This document shows positions 19,429-28,595 of a stretch of 64,000 nucleotides of DNA, in pieces. How positions within the stretch are numbered: the first letter of the stretch is position 1; the number at the start of each line of letters is the position of its first letter. The translations under genes and the position numbers were made by a program. This DNA is from Pseudomonas haemolytica (GTDB lineage Bacteria > Pseudomonadota > Gammaproteobacteria > Pseudomonadales > Pseudomonadaceae): assembly GCF_009659625.1 (NCBI RefSeq), contig NZ_VOIW01000004.1, positions 186,001-250,000 on the forward strand, written 5' to 3'. The notes below the pieces were generated by a model, which worked only from the letters and a program-made list of their open reading frames with translations, did not search any database and was not told the origin of the DNA.

Positions 19429-21306
19429 ATGGTCGGCTTTCTCTTTCTGGAATGGCTCTACTGTATGCACTCCAAGCGCCTTAATTATGGCTCAAATCGC
19501 GTTTTCGACTTCCTGGTCCTATGGATTTTGCCTGTTGGCTTGTTGCTGCTCCTGAGTGCTCTGTTCTTCGTCGGCAATCGCAATGTGCTGCACCGGATTG
19601 TCTACATCCTGTTCAGCGTGCCGACCTTGTTCCTGTTGTGCATGCGCCCCCGGGAACTCAAGGATCTGTTGCGCGAGCCCCTGGCGCTCGCGTTCCTGGC
19701 CTTCTCCGCCTGGGCCCTGATCAGCCTGCTCTGGAGCCCGGAACACAGCACCGACACCGACCTGTTCAAGCGACCGCTGAACACCTTCATGCTCTTTGGT
19801 GGCTGCGGGCTGCTGCTGCATTACCGCAACGAGTTGTTCAAGCCGATCTTCTTCAGTGCCGCCGTGATTGCGCTGGTAGTGTGCCTCTGTAACCTGGTGG
19901 CATTCGCCAAAGGCTTTGAACCCGGCATGCGCATGATCGGTGGCCTTGGAGCCCTCGATAATCCTCTGCTCAGCTCCCACATCTTCGGCTTTTTCTGCGT
20001 CTACTGGCTATATGTGTGCATGACCACCGATCGACTGCGCGTGCTGTGGTTCAGCTTGCCGGCCCTGGCGGTCATGGCAGCGGCGATCCTGGCGACCGGC
20101 TCCCGCACACCACTGCTGGCACTGACCCTGACCACCCTGTGGATGGGTTTCGTCAGCCGTAATCGCCGTGCAGCAGTGCTGATCAGTTGCATGTTCCTAG
20201 GCGCGGCAGCCCTTTTGATCATCGCCCCCGAACTGGTCACTGAGCGCGGCACCTCGTTTCGCCTCGAAGTGTGGGGCCTCTCGCTGCAGCGTATCGCCGA
20301 ACACCCCTGGATCGGCCACAGCTACGACTCCGAGCTATACCTGACACTGGCCAATACCACCGAACTGCGCGAGCCGCATAGCTTCGCCCTCGGCGTGCTG
20401 TACTACGTCGGCATCATCGGCTTTATCCCGTGGATATTCATGCTCGGTTGGGCCTTGTACAAAAGTTTCAAGGAACGCGCACAGCCGCTGTTCATCCTGG
20501 CCTCGTCCCTGCTCGCCTACGGCATCGGCGCCGGCCTCACCGAAGGCGGCGGCATCCTGTCGCGGCCCAAGGAGCACTGGTTCCTGTTGTGGATCCCCTT
20601 GGCAATCATTGCTGGCCTGAGCATTGCCCAGCGGCACCGCAGCCTGCTGCGCATGCCGGTGCGATCGATCAAGAACGAAGCCTTTGACCGACTGTGCAGC
20701 AATGCCCATGTCATTGAAGCCGACGGCCTGGGGCCGAAAGTCCTGCGCCTGGAAGACGGCAGTTTCCTCAAGCTGTTCCGCCCTCGCCGCTGGTACACCT
20801 CCGGCAGCTTCAACCCCTACTCCGAGCGCTTTGCCAGCAACAGCGAACAGTTGCGTACTCTGGGCATTCCCACGCCGCAAATCCTCGGGCTGTATCGCTT
20901 GAGCGACGCCAGCAGCGCCGTCAGCTATACACCACTGCCCGGCCTGACCTTGCGTCAGGCGTTGCAAAGCCTGGACAGCAGCTTGCGCGAATCGCTGGTC
21001 GAGCGTTTTGGCCGGTTCATGGCGCAGCTGCACGAGCGCGGCGTGTACTTCCGCTCGCTGCACCTGGGCAACGTACTGTTGATGGATGACGGTGAGTTCG
21101 GCCTGATCGACGTGGCCGACCTGCGCATCTACCCGTCTTCACTGCGCTACGCCCTGCGCCAGCGTAACCTGCGCCACATGCAGCGCTATCCACAGGACCG
21201 TAACTGGCTATTCGAAACGCACTTCGAACAACTGGTCAAAGGTTACGCCTCAGTGGCAAGCCCATCGGCTACCGCGAAAATTCGCGAGCAGGTCCAGAGC
21301 CTTTAA
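19429..21306 (+). CDS. waaL: O-antigen ligase WaaL fused to a kinase-like domain
   Basis: The first 400 residues form a WaaL-type O-antigen ligase: about ten to twelve membrane helices with a large loop holding the SLQRIAEHPWIGHSYDSE segment that resembles the ligase motif. From about residue 415 to 625 follows a cytosolic LPS-kinase-like (WaaP/InaA) domain. In PAO1 these two parts are separate genes, PA4999 (waaL) and PA4998. The catalytic loop reads HERGVYFRSLHLGN, so Ser543 replaces the usual Asp, while the metal-binding Asp561 (LIDVAD) is kept. The start may be ATG 19429 or ATG 19465; neither has a strong ribosome site. It is divergent from msbA. Confidence 0.85.
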   Translation: MVGFLFLEWLYCMHSKRLNYGSNRVFDFLVLWILPVGLLLLLSALFFVGNRNVLHRIVYILFSVPTLFLLCMRPRELKDLLREPLALAFLAFSAWALISLLWSPEHSTDTDLFKRPLNTFMLFGGCGLLLHYRNELFKPIFFSAAVIALVVCLCNLVAFAKGFEPGMRMIGGLGALDNPLLSSHIFGFFCVYWLYVCMTTDRLRVLWFSLPALAVMAAAILATGSRTPLLALTLTTLWMGFVSRNRRAAVLISCMFLGAAALLIIAPELVTERGTSFRLEVWGLSLQRIAEHPWIGHSYDSELYLTLANTTELREPHSFALGVLYYVGIIGFIPWIFMLGWALYKSFKERAQPLFILASSLLAYGIGAGLTEGGGILSRPKEHWFLLWIPLAIIAGLSIAQRHRSLLRMPVRSIKNEAFDRLCSNAHVIEADGLGPKVLRLEDGSFLKLFRPRRWYTSGSFNPYSERFASNSEQLRTLGIPTPQILGLYRLSDASSAVSYTPLPGLTLRQALQSLDSSLRESLVERFGRFMAQLHERGVYFRSLHLGNVLLMDDGEFGLIDVADLRIYPSSLRYALRQRNLRHMQRYPQDRNWLFETHFEQLVKGYASVASPSATAKIREQVQSL

Positions 21307-21310
21307 ACAT

Positions 21311-21340
21311 CTGTAGGAGCGAGCTTGCTCGCTCCTACAG
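21311..21340. terminator. Perfect palindrome between convergent waaL and wapR
   Basis: CTGTAGGAGCGAGC, a TT loop and GCTCGCTCCTACAG form a 14-bp perfect stem 4 bp after the waaL stop codon and before the wapR stop codon. It resembles a third REP class found in fluorescent pseudomonads. It probably acts as a bidirectional transcript end, although no uridine tract follows. Confidence 0.6.
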
Positions 21341-21354
21341 GGTGAGGCGCCGTT

Positions 21355-22236
21355 TCAGCCCTTGAGCGGTGCCAGATACAACCGCACCAACCCACGCAAT
21401 GTCTTGCGCCCCCAGAACTTCAGTGGGATCTGCTTGAGAATCTCCCGCGCCAGTGGGCGATCACGGTCAGCGGTCTTCAGGAACATCGAGTTCAAAAAGT
21501 TGTAGCGAACCGCGTCGTAGGCCGGGTGGTCGCTGAACTTGGCATAGGTCTTGAGAATATTCTGGATCATGTAGCGGTGGTTCTTGTACGTGTTGTTGGC
21601 GTGCTGCCGGTACTTGGCCATCACCACGTCAAGGGCGTCGATGGTGTAGCCCGCCGCTGTGATCTTCAATTGGATCAGCAGGTCCTCCAGGGGAATCTGC
21701 GGGTCGAACCCTCCGACTTCCTCCAGCACCTGCCGACGAATCAGCATGGTCGGCGCCGGCGGGAAGGGTTTGCGGTCCAGGAACATGTCGTCGAAGTCGA
21801 GACTGCGAAACGGCACGTCGCGACGTTGTTTTTTCTCCGGATGCAGGTTGCCGTCAGCATCGATCAGCTCGATATTGCCGGCGCACATCCCCACCTTCGG
21901 CTTGCCCTCCATATACGCTACCTGGGTAGCGATACGGTCCGGCAGCATGATGTCATCCGAGCCGAACGGTGCGATCAGGCTGCCCTTGGCGCGCGCAATA
22001 GCGCCGTTCAAGGTGGCGCTGAGCCCCTGGTTCTGCTGCACCTGGAAATCAAAACCGTGCTCGGCCTGCAAACGCCGGATGCGCTCAACGCTGTCATCCT
22101 TGGAGCCATCATCCACCACCAACAGTTCGATATTGGGGTAAGTCTGCCCCAGCACGCTCAAGATGCTTTGCTCGATGTACTGGCCATGGTTATAGGAGGC
22201 GATGATCACCGACACCAGGGGTTGTTGCTGATTCAT
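21355..22236 (-). CDS. wapR: Family 2 glycosyltransferase, WapR-like
   Basis: A 293-residue GT-A glycosyltransferase. VSVIIASYNHGQYIEQSI and LLVVDDGSKDDS form the nucleotide-binding start, and APFGSDDIMLPDRIA carries the DxD-like metal site near residue 95. In PAO1 the gene at this place (PA5000) is wapR, the alpha-1,3-rhamnosyltransferase that builds the core form competent for O-antigen attachment. Placing this as WapR rests on order and fold; the sugar donor cannot be read from the sequence. Its ATG overlaps the stop codon of ssg by 4 nt. Confidence 0.75.
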   Translation of the reverse strand: MNQQQPLVSVIIASYNHGQYIEQSILSVLGQTYPNIELLVVDDGSKDDSVERIRRLQAEHGFDFQVQQNQGLSATLNGAIARAKGSLIAPFGSDDIMLPDRIATQVAYMEGKPKVGMCAGNIELIDADGNLHPEKKQRRDVPFRSLDFDDMFLDRKPFPPAPTMLIRRQVLEEVGGFDPQIPLEDLLIQLKITAAGYTIDALDVVMAKYRQHANNTYKNHRYMIQNILKTYAKFSDHPAYDAVRYNFLNSMFLKTADRDRPLAREILKQIPLKFWGRKTLRGLVRLYLAPLKG

Positions 22237-23381
22237 GCTCTACCTACTTCACGCAAACCGGTTTCAATCAGGGTCAGGTACTTGTGCTTGAACTCGTCAA
22301 GGGTGTGATTGGCCTCCAGATAGCGGAACACCTCCTCACCCTTGGCGCGCAACTGTTCATCGCTCAGTGCCAGATAAGTATCCAGAGCCGCAGCCAATTG
22401 CTCGACGTTGCCCGGATCATGGGACAAACCGCCCGCGCCCTGCACCAATGGCAGCATCGCCGGGCCGTTGGAGGCGATCACCGGCAGATGGCCGCTCATG
22501 CCTTCCAGCAGGGCCAGGCCCAAGCCCTCGAACAGCGACGGCATGGTCCAGATGTCGAAGCCTCGCACGTACTTCATGCCGTCTTCGCGAAAGCCCAGCA
22601 AGTGTGCACGGCCAGTCAGGCCCAGGCGCTCGATGTCCGCACGCAGATCAGCTTCGGCGCGACCGGAACCGATGATGCCCACCTGCGCCTCAGGGTATTT
22701 GTCCTTGAGGGTGGCGAAGGCTTGCAGCAGATGAGTGTGGCCCTTGATCGGCACCAGGCGACCCAGCGCGCCGATCATCCGTGCGTCCATTGGCAGGCCC
22801 AGAGCCTTGCGCGCGTCCTCACGGGTCAACTGCAAGGCTTCGGCCTGGGGAATGTCGATGGCGTTGGTGACATAGGTGGTGTTTTCGCGGGTAAACCCGC
22901 AATTGAGGTCCACCAGGTAGTCTTTCACCGCCTCCGACACCCCGACAAATCGCCACGCCGGGCTGACCCAACGCTGGGTCTGGCGCCGACGATAGCCACG
23001 GGCATACTCGCCGAAACCGTGGGAGATGCCGATGCACAGCGGGATTTTCAACCAGCGATTGAGCGACAGCATCATGTTCACCGACTTGAAGCGGTTACAG
23101 ATGACCACGTCGAATTTCTGCTCGCGGCAATACTTGTAGATCTGCCACATGGCGCCAAAACGAATGCCCTTGAGGGACTTCTCTGGCAGCTCGAAATAGT
23201 GAGAGTGTTCAGCCACGCTCAGGGGTTGGCCAGGCAGCGGGCGCCCGCTGAGAAACCCCGAAGTCACCTCGAAACGCTCAGCCGGCAAGGACTTGACGAT
23301 TTGCTCACCCAGGTCGGCGAAGTCATTGGTCTTGACGTTGTAGTCTGGCTGTAACTGCAAAACCTTGAAACGCGGCTTCAT
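22233..23381 (-). CDS. ssg: Family 4 glycosyltransferase, Ssg-like
   Basis: A 382-residue GT-B glycosyltransferase with the group 1 C-terminal domain: GALGRLVPIKGHTHLLQAF and FDIWTMPSLFEGLGLALLEGM hold the donor-binding E(X7)E motif (Glu in SLFEG and LLEG). The orthologous position is PA5001, ssg, a cell-surface sugar gene affecting LPS and exopolysaccharide, motility and phage sensitivity. The ATG at MKPRFKVLQLQPDYN matches the family start; the longer frame is rejected. It is coupled to wapR by ATGA. Confidence 0.82.
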   Translation of the reverse strand: MKPRFKVLQLQPDYNVKTNDFADLGEQIVKSLPAERFEVTSGFLSGRPLPGQPLSVAEHSHYFELPEKSLKGIRFGAMWQIYKYCREQKFDVVICNRFKSVNMMLSLNRWLKIPLCIGISHGFGEYARGYRRRQTQRWVSPAWRFVGVSEAVKDYLVDLNCGFTRENTTYVTNAIDIPQAEALQLTREDARKALGLPMDARMIGALGRLVPIKGHTHLLQAFATLKDKYPEAQVGIIGSGRAEADLRADIERLGLTGRAHLLGFREDGMKYVRGFDIWTMPSLFEGLGLALLEGMSGHLPVIASNGPAMLPLVQGAGGLSHDPGNVEQLAAALDTYLALSDEQLRAKGEEVFRYLEANHTLDEFKHKYLTLIETGLREVGRA

Positions 23382-23466
23382 AACTCTCCATGCAGCGATC
23401 TGGCTACGGGCACGCAGCCCGGTAAAAAGGGCGACAGGCAAATACCGGCCTGTCTTCAATAGGCTC

Positions 23467-24873
23467 TCAGTCCTGCTTCAGGACCCACAGCAGCTCGTGA
23501 CGGCGCACGGCTTTGCGAAAAAATTCGTTCTCGCCATAAGGCGATGGCTTACGGCCTGCCAACAGTTGCTGCAACCACCTGCGCACGCGACGCTTGAACG
23601 GCGCTGGCGGCTGCAGGTCATGCATCATGCCCAGGGCCATGGCCTTGTCCTGCTGCTGGCTCAGGCTGAGCGGGAAGCTGCAAGGCACCATCTCGACCGC
23701 TGCATCGAAACGCGGCGGCAACGCCACGCCAGCCCCCGAATCGCCCATGGGCCAGCGGTCGTTATCATGCAGGTGATTGGCGTAGCCGAGCAATGTGTCG
23801 GGCTGCCACTCCAGGCCCTGCAACGCTTCAAGCACCGCCGCATGCGCGCAGATGTGGTCCGCGTGAGGGTCCAACAACGGCGTGGGCAACACGATCACCT
23901 GGGGACGCGCCTTGAGCAGCAGTGCCCGAAGGTCAGCGATCAGGTTATGCCAGGTCGGCGCGCCGTCCACGTCCCCCGGCAATGCAAAACCGTTGAACTG
24001 GCGAAACAGCCGCGTATCGCTCAGGTCGGCTTCGCGGGAGGCCTTAGGTTGATCTGGTGCGGCGTGCATCGCCTGCAACTGCATGCAGAAGTAACCCAGT
24101 TGCACGCACTGCGTTTCGGGCACGCCAGCCCAACGCGGCACGGCGATGCTGTCCCAGGCACGCAGACGCCCCTTGAGGCGTGCGGCTTCAGCCCTGGGCA
24201 GGCCCATTTGCTGATAATGCTCGGCTTCGATTTCACCGGCAGTCAGGGTCACGACCCAGCTTTCGGTGGCCTGGCTGTAAAGGCTGAACGCAGCCAGTTC
24301 GGCATCGTCGGCATGGGGCGCAATCACCATCACGCGGTGCAGGCGATAATCCGGTTGACGCAAGCGCCACAGTGTCGGCTGCCCCTTGATCCGGCAAAAA
24401 CGTGCGCGCAGCCTGACACTGCCCGCCGACAGTGCTTCGGCCGCGCCGGTCAGGTTCAGGTAACGCCGCCCGGCCACGCCGCGTTCGAAGACTTGCCGAT
24501 CCGGTATCTCCAGGCCCAAAACGTCTACTGCGGGGTCGAGGAACCGTCCCAACCAAGAGCTTTTCAACTCGACACCGACGATCAGGGTTTCGTCCGCAGC
24601 CAAAGGCGTGTCACACAGCAACTGTCCCGCCTCCAGACGCAAACCGGGCTGTTCGCTGCCGACTGGAAATGCATACTCGTAGCTGTCTTTGGGCGAGTAA
24701 AACAGGTGATCGGCAAACCAGGCTTCATGGGCCGCCCACAGCAGCACCGCCAGCACCGGCGGCAACCACCAAGCCACCAGTACGCCGATTACCACCAGCA
24801 TCAGCAAGCCGATCAACAGCGCAATGCGCTTGTTGCGCCGATGGCGCTTGAGCAGTTGCTGTTTGCGGCTCAT
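23467..24873 (-). CDS. dnpA: PIG-L/LmbE-family deacetylase, DnpA-like
   Basis: A 468-residue protein anchored by one N-terminal membrane helix (RIALLIGLLMLVVIGVLVAWWL). The de-N-acetylase domain begins near residue 215, with the zinc motif APHADDAEL and a later HADHICAHAAV that supplies the third ligand. In PAO1, PA5002 is dnpA, a putative LPS-modifying deacetylase linked to antibiotic persistence. Its substrate, probably an acetylated core sugar, is inferred from the LPS context. The start is the ATG overlapping the mig-14 stop codon by 4 nt. Confidence 0.85.
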   Translation of the reverse strand: MSRKQQLLKRHRRNKRIALLIGLLMLVVIGVLVAWWLPPVLAVLLWAAHEAWFADHLFYSPKDSYEYAFPVGSEQPGLRLEAGQLLCDTPLAADETLIVGVELKSSWLGRFLDPAVDVLGLEIPDRQVFERGVAGRRYLNLTGAAEALSAGSVRLRARFCRIKGQPTLWRLRQPDYRLHRVMVIAPHADDAELAAFSLYSQATESWVVTLTAGEIEAEHYQQMGLPRAEAARLKGRLRAWDSIAVPRWAGVPETQCVQLGYFCMQLQAMHAAPDQPKASREADLSDTRLFRQFNGFALPGDVDGAPTWHNLIADLRALLLKARPQVIVLPTPLLDPHADHICAHAAVLEALQGLEWQPDTLLGYANHLHDNDRWPMGDSGAGVALPPRFDAAVEMVPCSFPLSLSQQQDKAMALGMMHDLQPPAPFKRRVRRWLQQLLAGRKPSPYGENEFFRKAVRRHELLWVLKQD

Positions 24874-25766
24874 ACGCTGAACACCGGCACCGGATTGCAC
24901 CAGCGCTCCTTGTATTCGCGGTCGGAACGACCGAAGGAGAAACGCAACGACTTGTTCGCCGCCCGCGCCTGTTCCCAAGCGCTTTGGGTATTGAGAAAAC
25001 TCAGCACGCTGCCGGGGCTGAAGGCGCGGGTTTCAGGGTCGACGCCGCCGTTGACATACTCGGCGCTGAACCATTCGCTGGACTGCACCTGATACACCAA
25101 CTGCACCGCAATCGCCGCGTCATTGAGAAACAGCACCGAGCCGAACAGAAACTCCTTGAGCAGCTCCAGCACCTCGGCCAGACGCGCCGCGCCTGCTGCC
25201 GGGAAGCCCCAACGGCGCTGGAACAGGTCGCAATAAATTGCCGCCAGCTCCACGCTGGAAAACTCACTCACCGCCCGCACCACGCCACCCGCCTCTTCCA
25301 GCAGACGCAATTCGCGGCGCTGGTTATAGCGAAACTTCTTCGACAGTTCTTCGGGGGTGCGCGCCATGGCCAACTGCTCGGCCTGGGGCTTGAGGGTGCT
25401 CACGCGCCCTTCATTGAGCGCCGACAGATAGCGCGCGCGATGACGCAGCGGTACCTGCGCATCGGCGGCAATCGGCAGGATGATCTCGGCATTGCCCAGG
25501 TCAAACAGGCCTTTCTTGCCGGTGCGCTTGAGTACGTCCTTGGACAGGGCCAGGTCGCGTCCCCAGGTGGCTATCGCCCCCTTGAGCTCACCACCTTGCT
25601 CCCAGCCCAGGTAACGCACCGGAATCTGCGCCAACCCGGCCAGCCGCTCGATCACCTGCGGATGGGTCGCCACGCTGCCGCCGTAACGCTGCCAGGCCTG
25701 GGCGTAAACCTCGGCCTCGACAGGCGCCCAGCCACGTTCACGCCAGCCCTGGAAGCGGTTCAGCAT
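24870..25766 (-). CDS. mig-14: Mig-14-like antimicrobial-peptide resistance protein
   Basis: A 298-residue protein of the Mig-14 family, which has a GNAT-like acyltransferase fold in its second half (ELAAIYCDLFQRRWGFPAAG, then AEYVNGGVDPETRAFSPGSVLSFLN). In Salmonella and P. aeruginosa (PA5003) Mig-14 contributes to resistance to cationic peptides at the inner membrane; the chemical reaction is not established. It starts one base after the wapO stop codon and overlaps dnpA by 4 nt. In PAO1 a glycosyltransferase gene, wapH (PA5004), lies between mig-14 and wapO; it is absent here. Confidence 0.88.
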   Translation of the reverse strand: MLNRFQGWRERGWAPVEAEVYAQAWQRYGGSVATHPQVIERLAGLAQIPVRYLGWEQGGELKGAIATWGRDLALSKDVLKRTGKKGLFDLGNAEIILPIAADAQVPLRHRARYLSALNEGRVSTLKPQAEQLAMARTPEELSKKFRYNQRRELRLLEEAGGVVRAVSEFSSVELAAIYCDLFQRRWGFPAAGAARLAEVLELLKEFLFGSVLFLNDAAIAVQLVYQVQSSEWFSAEYVNGGVDPETRAFSPGSVLSFLNTQSAWEQARAANKSLRFSFGRSDREYKERWCNPVPVFSV

Positions 25767-27524
25767 TTAAACCACGGCGTCATAGGGGTCCACGCCGTCC
25801 TTGACGACCAGAATGTCTTCCATGATCAGGTACTGCAGGTCCGAGCCGAAGAACATGTTCAGCGCGTCGGTCGGCGAGCAGATCATCGCTTCGCCACGAC
25901 GGTTGAGCGAGGTGTTCAGCGATACGCCGTTGCCGGTCAGTACTTCCAGCTCTTTCATCATGTCGTAGTAGCGCGGGTTGTATTCGCGCTTGAGCACCTG
26001 GGCGCGGGAGGTGCCGTCTTCATGCACCACTTCCGGCACGCGGGTCTTCCACTCTTCCGAGACTTCAAAGGTGAAGGTCATGAATGGCGCCGGGTGATCG
26101 ACCTTGATCATCTGCGGGGCCACGGTGTCGAGCATCGACGGGCAGAAAGGCCTCCAGCGCTCGCGGAACTTGATCTGGTGGTTGATGCGGTCAGCCACGC
26201 CGGTAGCACTTGGGCAACCGATGATCGAACGACCACCCAGGGCACGCGGGCCGAACTCCATGCGACCCTGGAACCAGGCCACCGGGTTGCCATCGACCAT
26301 GATCTTGGCAATGCGTTTGGGCATGTTTTCGATCTTGCGCCAGACAGGCTTGCTCGCGTGCTTGGCGCAGGCGGCAATCACGTCTTCGTTGCTATAGGAC
26401 GGGCCGAGGTAGACGTGTTCCATCTTCTCCACCGGTACACCACGGGCGTGGGACACGTACGCGGCCGCACCGACGGCGGTGCCTGCATCGCCGGAAGCGG
26501 GCTGCACGAACAGCTCTTTCACGTCGTCACGGGCGATGATCTTCTGGTTCAGCTTGACGTTCAGTGCACAGCCACCGGCGAAGGCCAGCTTGCCGGTGTC
26601 CTTGAGGATGTCACCCAGGTAGTGGTCGATCATCTGCAGGGCCAGCTTCTCGAACAGCGCCTGCATGCTGGCCGCGTAGTGGATGTACGGCTCGTCGGCG
26701 ATATCGCCTTCGCGCTTGGGCCCCAGCCACTCGATCAATTTTGGCGAAAAGTAGAAACCCTTGCCCTTCTCTTTATAACGACGCAAGCCGATGACGTTGG
26801 CATAGTCGGTGTTGATCACCAACTCGCCGTTTTCAAACGAGGCCAGGCGCGAGAAATCGTATTTGCTGGCATCGCCATACGGCGCCATGCCCATGACCTT
26901 GAACTCACCGTCGAGCATCTCGAAACCGAGGAACTCGGTGATTGCGCCGTACAGGCCGCCCAGGGAATCCGGGTCGTAGAATTCCTTGATCTTGTGGATC
27001 TTGCCGTTTTCGCCGTAGCCGAAGAAGGTGGTGGCGTACTCACCCTTGCCGTCGATGCCGAGGATCGCGGTTTTTTCCTGGAAACCGGAGCAATGGTAGG
27101 CGCTGGAAGCGTGGGCCAGGTGGTGTTCAACCGGTTCGATCTTGATTTTCTTCGGATCAAAGCCCAGTTGCTCCAGGCACCAGACGATCTTGTTGCGATA
27201 GCGCTTGTAGCGACGGTTGCCCATCAGGATCGCATCAAGGGCGCGGTCCGGGGCGTACCAGTAGCGCTTGGCGTAGTGCCAGCGCGCCTCGCCGAACAAG
27301 CTGATCGGGGCGAACGGAATCGCCACCACGTCAACGTCGGAAGGCTTGATGCCGGCTTGCTCCAGGCAGAACTTCGCCGACTCGTAGGGCATGCGGTTCT
27401 TTGCATGTTTGTCGCGTACGAAGCGCTCTTCTTCGGCGGCCGCGATCAGCTTGCCGTCGATATACAGGGCTGCGGAAGGATCATGGCTAAGGGCGCCGGA
27501 CAGGCCAAGAATCGTCAATGCCAC
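25767..27524 (-). CDS. wapO: LPS core carbamoyltransferase WapO
   Basis: A 585-residue carbamoyltransferase of the NodU/CmcH/TobZ family. It has an N-terminal Kae1-like domain (LGLSGALSHDPSAALYIDGK; EHHLAHASSAYH with the metal-binding HxxxH) and a C-terminal YrdC-like part (GPRALGGRSIIG, LNTSLNRRGEAMI). In P. aeruginosa (PA5005) it adds the 7-O-carbamoyl group to heptose II of the inner core, using carbamoyl phosphate and ATP. The start codon is GTG with AGAGG upstream. A TATAAT hexamer lies about 90 bp upstream, and the lipoprotein and TonB insertion separates it from the kinase genes. Confidence 0.9.
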   Translation of the reverse strand: MALTILGLSGALSHDPSAALYIDGKLIAAAEEERFVRDKHAKNRMPYESAKFCLEQAGIKPSDVDVVAIPFAPISLFGEARWHYAKRYWYAPDRALDAILMGNRRYKRYRNKIVWCLEQLGFDPKKIKIEPVEHHLAHASSAYHCSGFQEKTAILGIDGKGEYATTFFGYGENGKIHKIKEFYDPDSLGGLYGAITEFLGFEMLDGEFKVMGMAPYGDASKYDFSRLASFENGELVINTDYANVIGLRRYKEKGKGFYFSPKLIEWLGPKREGDIADEPYIHYAASMQALFEKLALQMIDHYLGDILKDTGKLAFAGGCALNVKLNQKIIARDDVKELFVQPASGDAGTAVGAAAYVSHARGVPVEKMEHVYLGPSYSNEDVIAACAKHASKPVWRKIENMPKRIAKIMVDGNPVAWFQGRMEFGPRALGGRSIIGCPSATGVADRINHQIKFRERWRPFCPSMLDTVAPQMIKVDHPAPFMTFTFEVSEEWKTRVPEVVHEDGTSRAQVLKREYNPRYYDMMKELEVLTGNGVSLNTSLNRRGEAMICSPTDALNMFFGSDLQYLIMEDILVVKDGVDPYDAVV

Positions 27525-27615
27525 AGGGGTCTAGCCTCTTTTAGTCTGCATGCAGGCGGGTCGCGCCTGAAAAAAGTGTGCCTCTCGCCTGGGCGAGAAA
27601 CAGCTAAAGGGCGGG

Positions 27616-27621
27616 ATTATA
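27616..27621 (-). promoter_or_regulatory. Putative -10 box of wapO
   Basis: A perfect TATAAT on the minus strand lies about 90 nt before the wapO GTG; no good -35 box is visible. The leader contains a 7-bp hairpin TCTCGCC / GGCGAGA (27583-27598) followed seven bases later by six thymines, which could be a weak attenuator. Confidence 0.4.
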
Positions 27622-27666
27622 GCTTAAAAGCAGGGGGAAGCTGTTAGCGGCAAGCGCCGTGAGGGA

Positions 27667-28023
27667 CTAGCGGAAGATCTCGATGCTGCCGTCCTTGTTC
27701 TGGCGGTAGATCGTATAGGGCAGCACCAGGGTGTCCATGACGCCAGAGGCGACAAATTCAATCGCGATGATCGGGAAGGCATTGCCCTGGCTATCCAGCA
27801 GGCTTTGGTCCTTCAGGCTTTTATCCGGTGCAGGCTCGCCATTGAGGGTACAAAAACCGTAGATCACCCCACTGTAGATACGCGGCACGTTTTCGCAGTG
27901 GCTGCGCGACTCCTTGAGGTTCTGGCTGGCCACAGCATCCGGACGAAAGACGGTGTTGATCGTTCCGCAACCGGAAGCCAATAACAAGGTTGAAACCAGC
28001 AGGACTTTGAAACCACGACTCAC
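27667..28023 (-). CDS. YceK/YidQ-type lipoprotein, first copy
   Basis: A 118-residue lipoprotein: signal peptide with lipobox LASGC (Cys near residue 19), then the family pattern CGTINTVFR, RIYSGVIYGFC and a hydrophobic VMDTLVLPYTIYRQ near the end, as in YceK/YidQ (DUF1375) proteins. The likely start is GTG 28023, six bases after AAAGGAG; TTG 28029 is the alternative. It is a tandem paralogue of the next gene, sharing CGT, SGV, FCTL and DT.VLPYT.YRQ. Function is unknown. Confidence 0.8.
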   Translation of the reverse strand: MSRGFKVLLVSTLLLASGCGTINTVFRPDAVASQNLKESRSHCENVPRIYSGVIYGFCTLNGEPAPDKSLKDQSLLDSQGNAFPIIAIEFVASGVMDTLVLPYTIYRQNKDGSIEIFR

Positions 28024-28077
28024 GGACAACTCCTTTCGCCTTGTAGATGGGAGGGCCGGGTACTTTTATCCCCCAGC

Positions 28078-28419
28078 TCATGAGCGGCCCGGACGCCAAT
28101 AGATGCTGATGTTGCCGTCGGCCGATTGTCGATAAACCGTATAGGGCAAAACCACCGTGTCGGCAACCGCGGACACCGCAATATCTACGAGCACGAAGGG
28201 TATGAGAAACCCGGTGGGGTCCGGGGCCGCGTGCAACGTGCAGAAATCAAAGGCCACTCCACTGTAAACGCGGGGAATGGATTGGCAATAGGTTTTGACG
28301 AGCCTGAGCTCACGCGCCGTGTCGCCCTCTTTGCGAATGACGCTATTAACCGTTCCACAGCCGCTTAATAGCAGTGCTGCGAGACTGATACCCAGTGCAG
28401 CTTTTATTTTTCTTGTCAT
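28078..28419 (-). CDS. YceK/YidQ-type lipoprotein, second copy
   Basis: A 113-residue lipoprotein with lipobox LLSGC and the same skeleton as its neighbour: CGTVNSVIRKEGD, RVYSGVAFDFCTL and VADTVVLPYTVYRQ. The two copies are about half identical by eye, so they arose by an old duplication. They sit between wapO and a TonB-dependent receptor, where PAO1 has no gene. YceK-type proteins are outer-membrane lipoproteins of uncertain role; a link to the receptor is only positional. Confidence 0.8.
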   Translation of the reverse strand: MTRKIKAALGISLAALLLSGCGTVNSVIRKEGDTARELRLVKTYCQSIPRVYSGVAFDFCTLHAAPDPTGFLIPFVLVDIAVSAVADTVVLPYTVYRQSADGNISIYWRPGRS

Positions 28420-28595
28420 GGCCTACGCCTCGTAAAAGGCGTTTCACGCTATCACCGGCAGATTCGCTTATTCACCCGAGAAACACCGCTACATTGCGTG
28501 GGAAAAATCCGAAATGGTAAAACCTGACTAAATCTTTAAACTCGCGCATCTTTTGCGCGCCCTTTGTTGCGCGTGCCGAGGACTCTGGCTGCCCC

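Noticed and set aside
24984..27647. An 887-codon plus-strand frame over mig-14 and wapO
   Set aside because: It crosses two well-supported genes on the other strand; the product is His/Val/Gln-rich shadow sequence.
28420..28595. Fur box upstream of the TonB-dependent receptor
   Set aside because: No GATAATGATAATCATTATC-like sequence is visible in the 176 bp before the start codon.
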